Assembly: GCA_023380955.1 (NCBI GenBank)
Contig: JAMCTB010000052.1
Location: 4,261 to 9,609, forward strand
From: Chloroflexota bacterium
GTDB taxonomy: Bacteria; Chloroflexota; UBA6077
Reading direction: 5' to 3'
DNA length: 5,349 nt
The notes under the pieces were generated by a model. That model ran no database searches, had not been told where the DNA came from, and saw nothing but the letters and a program-made list of their open reading frames with translations. A program made the position numbers and the translations under genes. Of this stretch, positions 3,802-5,349 are shown in pieces (the first letter of the stretch is position 1; every line of letters begins with the position of its first letter).

Positions 3802-4821
3802 ATGCACATCCCGGATGGATACCTCAGCCCGGCCACGGCCGCGGTGGCCTACGGGATCGCGGTGCCCTTCTGGTACCAGGCGAGCCGCCGGGTCCAGGAG
3901 ACCCTGCGCAGCCAGTCGGCCCCCTTGATCGCCCTGTTCGCTGCCTTCAGCTTCACAGTTCAAATGTTGAATATCCCCATTCCAGGGGGCACGACCGCCC
4001 ATGCCGTGGGCGGCACCCTGATGGCTGTAGTGCTGGGACCCTGGGCAGCGGTGGTGGGGGTGTCCACGGCCCTGATCATCCAGGCCCTCTTCTTCGGGGA
4101 CGGGGGGATCACCGCCATCGGCGCCAACTGCTTCAACATGGCCATCGCCCTGCCCATCACCGGCTACGCGACCTACCGCCTGTTGGCCGGGGCGAACCCC
4201 TCCTCTCGGTGGCGCGTCGTGGCCGCCGCCCTCGGATCCTACGTGGGGATCAACGTCGCGGCTCTGCTCACCGGCCTGGAGCTGGGCGTGCAACCGATGT
4301 TCTGGAGCGAGGGTGGACGAGCCCTGTACAGCCCCTACGGGCTGCAGGTAACCGTGCCTGCGATGCTCCTCGTTCACCTGACCCTGGCGGGCTTTGCCGA
4401 GGCGGCGCTCACGGGGCTGGCGGTGGGTTATCTGCTGCGGGCTCATCCGGCCCTCTTGAAGGGTGCGGCGGTCCAGAGCGCACCGCGACAGATGGGTAAG
4501 AGCGGGTGGGCCCTGGTGGGAGTGCTGGGGGCTCTGGTCGTGCTTACCCCCCTGGGGCTGCTGGCCCCGGGCGGAGCAGACTTCGAGTGGGGGGCGGAGG
4601 AGCTGCGGAGCATGGTTGGCTACGCGCCGGCGGGCCTAACCCAGCTGGCCGGCCTCTGGCAGTGGGCGCCTCTCAGGGACTACCAGCTTCCGGGGGCCGG
4701 GGCGGAGGTCTCTTTCTGGCAGCAGGCGCCCGCATACCTGCTGTCGGCCGTGCTCGGCGTGGGGCTGATCTTCGCCCTCTTCCTGGTAGCTCGGATTGCC
4801 CTGGCGCGAAGGGTCTCGTGA
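3802..4821 (+). CDS. Nickel (or cobalt) ECF transporter substrate-binding component, NikM/CbiM type with C-terminal extension
   Basis: This 339-residue membrane protein is the S component of an energy-coupling-factor transporter for Ni2+ or Co2+. It begins MHIPDGYLSP. In this family Met1 and His2 themselves bind the metal, so the start is fixed at ATG 3802; AAAGGAG lies 7 nt upstream. The third known ligand, His67 in the Tengcongensis NikM2 structure, falls at the same number here, in IPIPGGTTAHAVGG. QALFFGDGGITAIGANCFNM (94-113) is another family hallmark. Residues ~1-215 form the CbiM/NikM domain. The remainder (~232-339) has two hydrophobic segments flanking a polar, likely extracytoplasmic loop (LTPLGLLAPGGADFEWG...). 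It looks like a fused small component of the NikN/CbiN (PDGLE) kind. The upstream Nur-like box and the resemblance to NikM2 favour nickel; cobalt is not excluded. No vitamin B12 riboswitch is visible upstream. Confidence 0.9.
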   Translation: MHIPDGYLSPATAAVAYGIAVPFWYQASRRVQETLRSQSAPLIALFAAFSFTVQMLNIPIPGGTTAHAVGGTLMAVVLGPWAAVVGVSTALIIQALFFGDGGITAIGANCFNMAIALPITGYATYRLLAGANPSSRWRVVAAALGSYVGINVAALLTGLELGVQPMFWSEGGRALYSPYGLQVTVPAMLLVHLTLAGFAEAALTGLAVGYLLRAHPALLKGAAVQSAPRQMGKSGWALVGVLGALVVLTPLGLLAPGGADFEWGAEELRSMVGYAPAGLTQLAGLWQWAPLRDYQLPGAGAEVSFWQQAPAYLLSAVLGVGLIFALFLVARIALARRVS

Positions 4822-5349
4822 TGGGGGATGGAGGGGGCGGCGACTTCGTCGCCAAGACGCTGGCCGGGATCGCCGGGTCGCTGGAGCGAGCGGTCTTCAG
4901 CGAGGAGCTGGCGCGGCTGCCCGGTCTGCTGCAGGGGGCGGATCCCCGTTCGAAGGTCGTCGCCGGCCTGATGCTGCTGGTGGCCGCCGGTTTGGCCCGC
5001 CACCTGGCGGTGGTGGTGGCCCTCTACGCCGTCACGGTGCTGCTGGCGGGGCTATCCCGCCTGCCGCTCGGCGATTTCGCCAGGAGGGTGTGGCTGGGCA
5101 TCCCCCTCTTCTCCGCCCTTGTGGCGCTGCCCTCGCTGTTCCTCCTGCCGGGGAGACCGTTGCTGGTTCTGCTGGAGATGCCGTCCCTGCGGCTGGCCGT
5201 CAGCGACAACGGCCTCGCCAGCGTCGTCCTCTTCGTGGCTCGGGTCGGTACATCGGTTTCCCTGGCGCTGCTGTTGGTGTCCACCACTCGCTGGACCGAT
5301 CTGCTGCGAGCTTTGCGGGTGCTGAGGGTGCCGGATAGCTTCGCCGTAG
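4821..5349 (+). CDS. ECF transporter transmembrane (T) component, CbiQ/NikQ type, cut by window edge
   Basis: The frame stays open from ATG 4821 to the window end, giving 176 codons of a protein usually ~250-270 long. The frame was read by hand. Landmarks are ARLPGLLQGADPRSKVV (31-47), whose DPRxK pattern is typical of CbiQ N-termini. Helices follow at ~48-80 and ~90-110 (WLGIPLFSALVALPSLFL). Then SDNGLASVVLFVARVGTSVSLALLLVSTTRWTDLL is present. The last part, LRALRVLRVPDSFAV, begins the cytoplasmic coupling helices that contact the ATPase. The ATG overlaps the preceding stop by one base (TGATG), with GAAGGG 7 nt upstream, so translation is coupled. GTG 4818 is an in-frame alternative. The ATPase (NikO/CbiO) is expected just past the edge. 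Confidence 0.9.
   Translation, partial: MGDGGGGDFVAKTLAGIAGSLERAVFSEELARLPGLLQGADPRSKVVAGLMLLVAAGLARHLAVVVALYAVTVLLAGLSRLPLGDFARRVWLGIPLFSALVALPSLFLLPGRPLLVLLEMPSLRLAVSDNGLASVVLFVARVGTSVSLALLLVSTTRWTDLLRALRVLRVPDSFAV

Noticed and set aside
2979..3836. Upstream extension of the TauE-family reading frame
   Set aside because: The extra residues show no membrane or family character and run antisense through the regulator gene; ATG 2978 has the ribosome site.
3703..4446. Antisense frame opposite the NikM/CbiM gene
   Set aside because: Gly/Gln/His-rich shadow translation; the sense frame has all NikM metal ligands and motifs.

Overview
The window comes from a high-GC bacterium with strong purine-rich Shine-Dalgarno sites and frequent GTG starts. 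The sequence alone does not fix the phylum. A high-GC Bacillota-like or actinobacterial-type genome would fit the operator type and the transporter architecture, but this is a guess. All protein names below come from reading the translations; no database search was run.

Layout. (1) Bases 1-256, minus strand: the N-terminal 85 codons of a ferritin-like protein that runs off the left edge. (2) A 326-nt divergent spacer (257-582). (3) 583-1812, plus strand: a complete Amt-type ammonium channel. A 40-codon one-helix membrane protein (1905-2027) lies downstream, probably in the same transcript. (4) A 192-nt convergent spacer (2028-2219) that looks non-coding and holds several stem-loops. (5) 2220-2978, minus strand: a TauE/SafE (DUF81) membrane permease with a long, highly structured 5' leader (2979 to about 3141). 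(6) 3273-3650, plus strand: a Fur-family metalloregulator. Its C-terminal end, with the second zinc CxxC, continues in another frame to 3742. (7) 3802-4821, plus strand: a CbiM/NikM-type nickel or cobalt ECF substrate-binding component. It overlaps by one base a CbiQ/NikQ-type transmembrane component (4821-5349) that is cut by the right edge. The ATPase is presumably beyond it.

How the genes fit together. The right half reads as a metal-uptake locus. A 17-bp palindrome, TTGCAAC-N3-GTTGCAA, lies over the predicted promoter of the transporter operon. A close relative lies just downstream of the predicted regulator promoter. The pattern TTGCAA-N5-TTGCAA matches the box described for Nur, the nickel-responsive Fur homologue of Streptomyces. 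I therefore infer that the regulator controls itself and the transporter in response to nickel.

The most unusual element is the leader of the divergent TauE gene. It has a 14-bp stem (with a 2-nt bulge) and a perfect 9-bp pairing that crosses it in pseudoknot order. A small hairpin further on buries the Shine-Dalgarno site. This is the architecture expected of a translational riboswitch or similar cis-regulatory RNA, and I do not recognise it as a known class.
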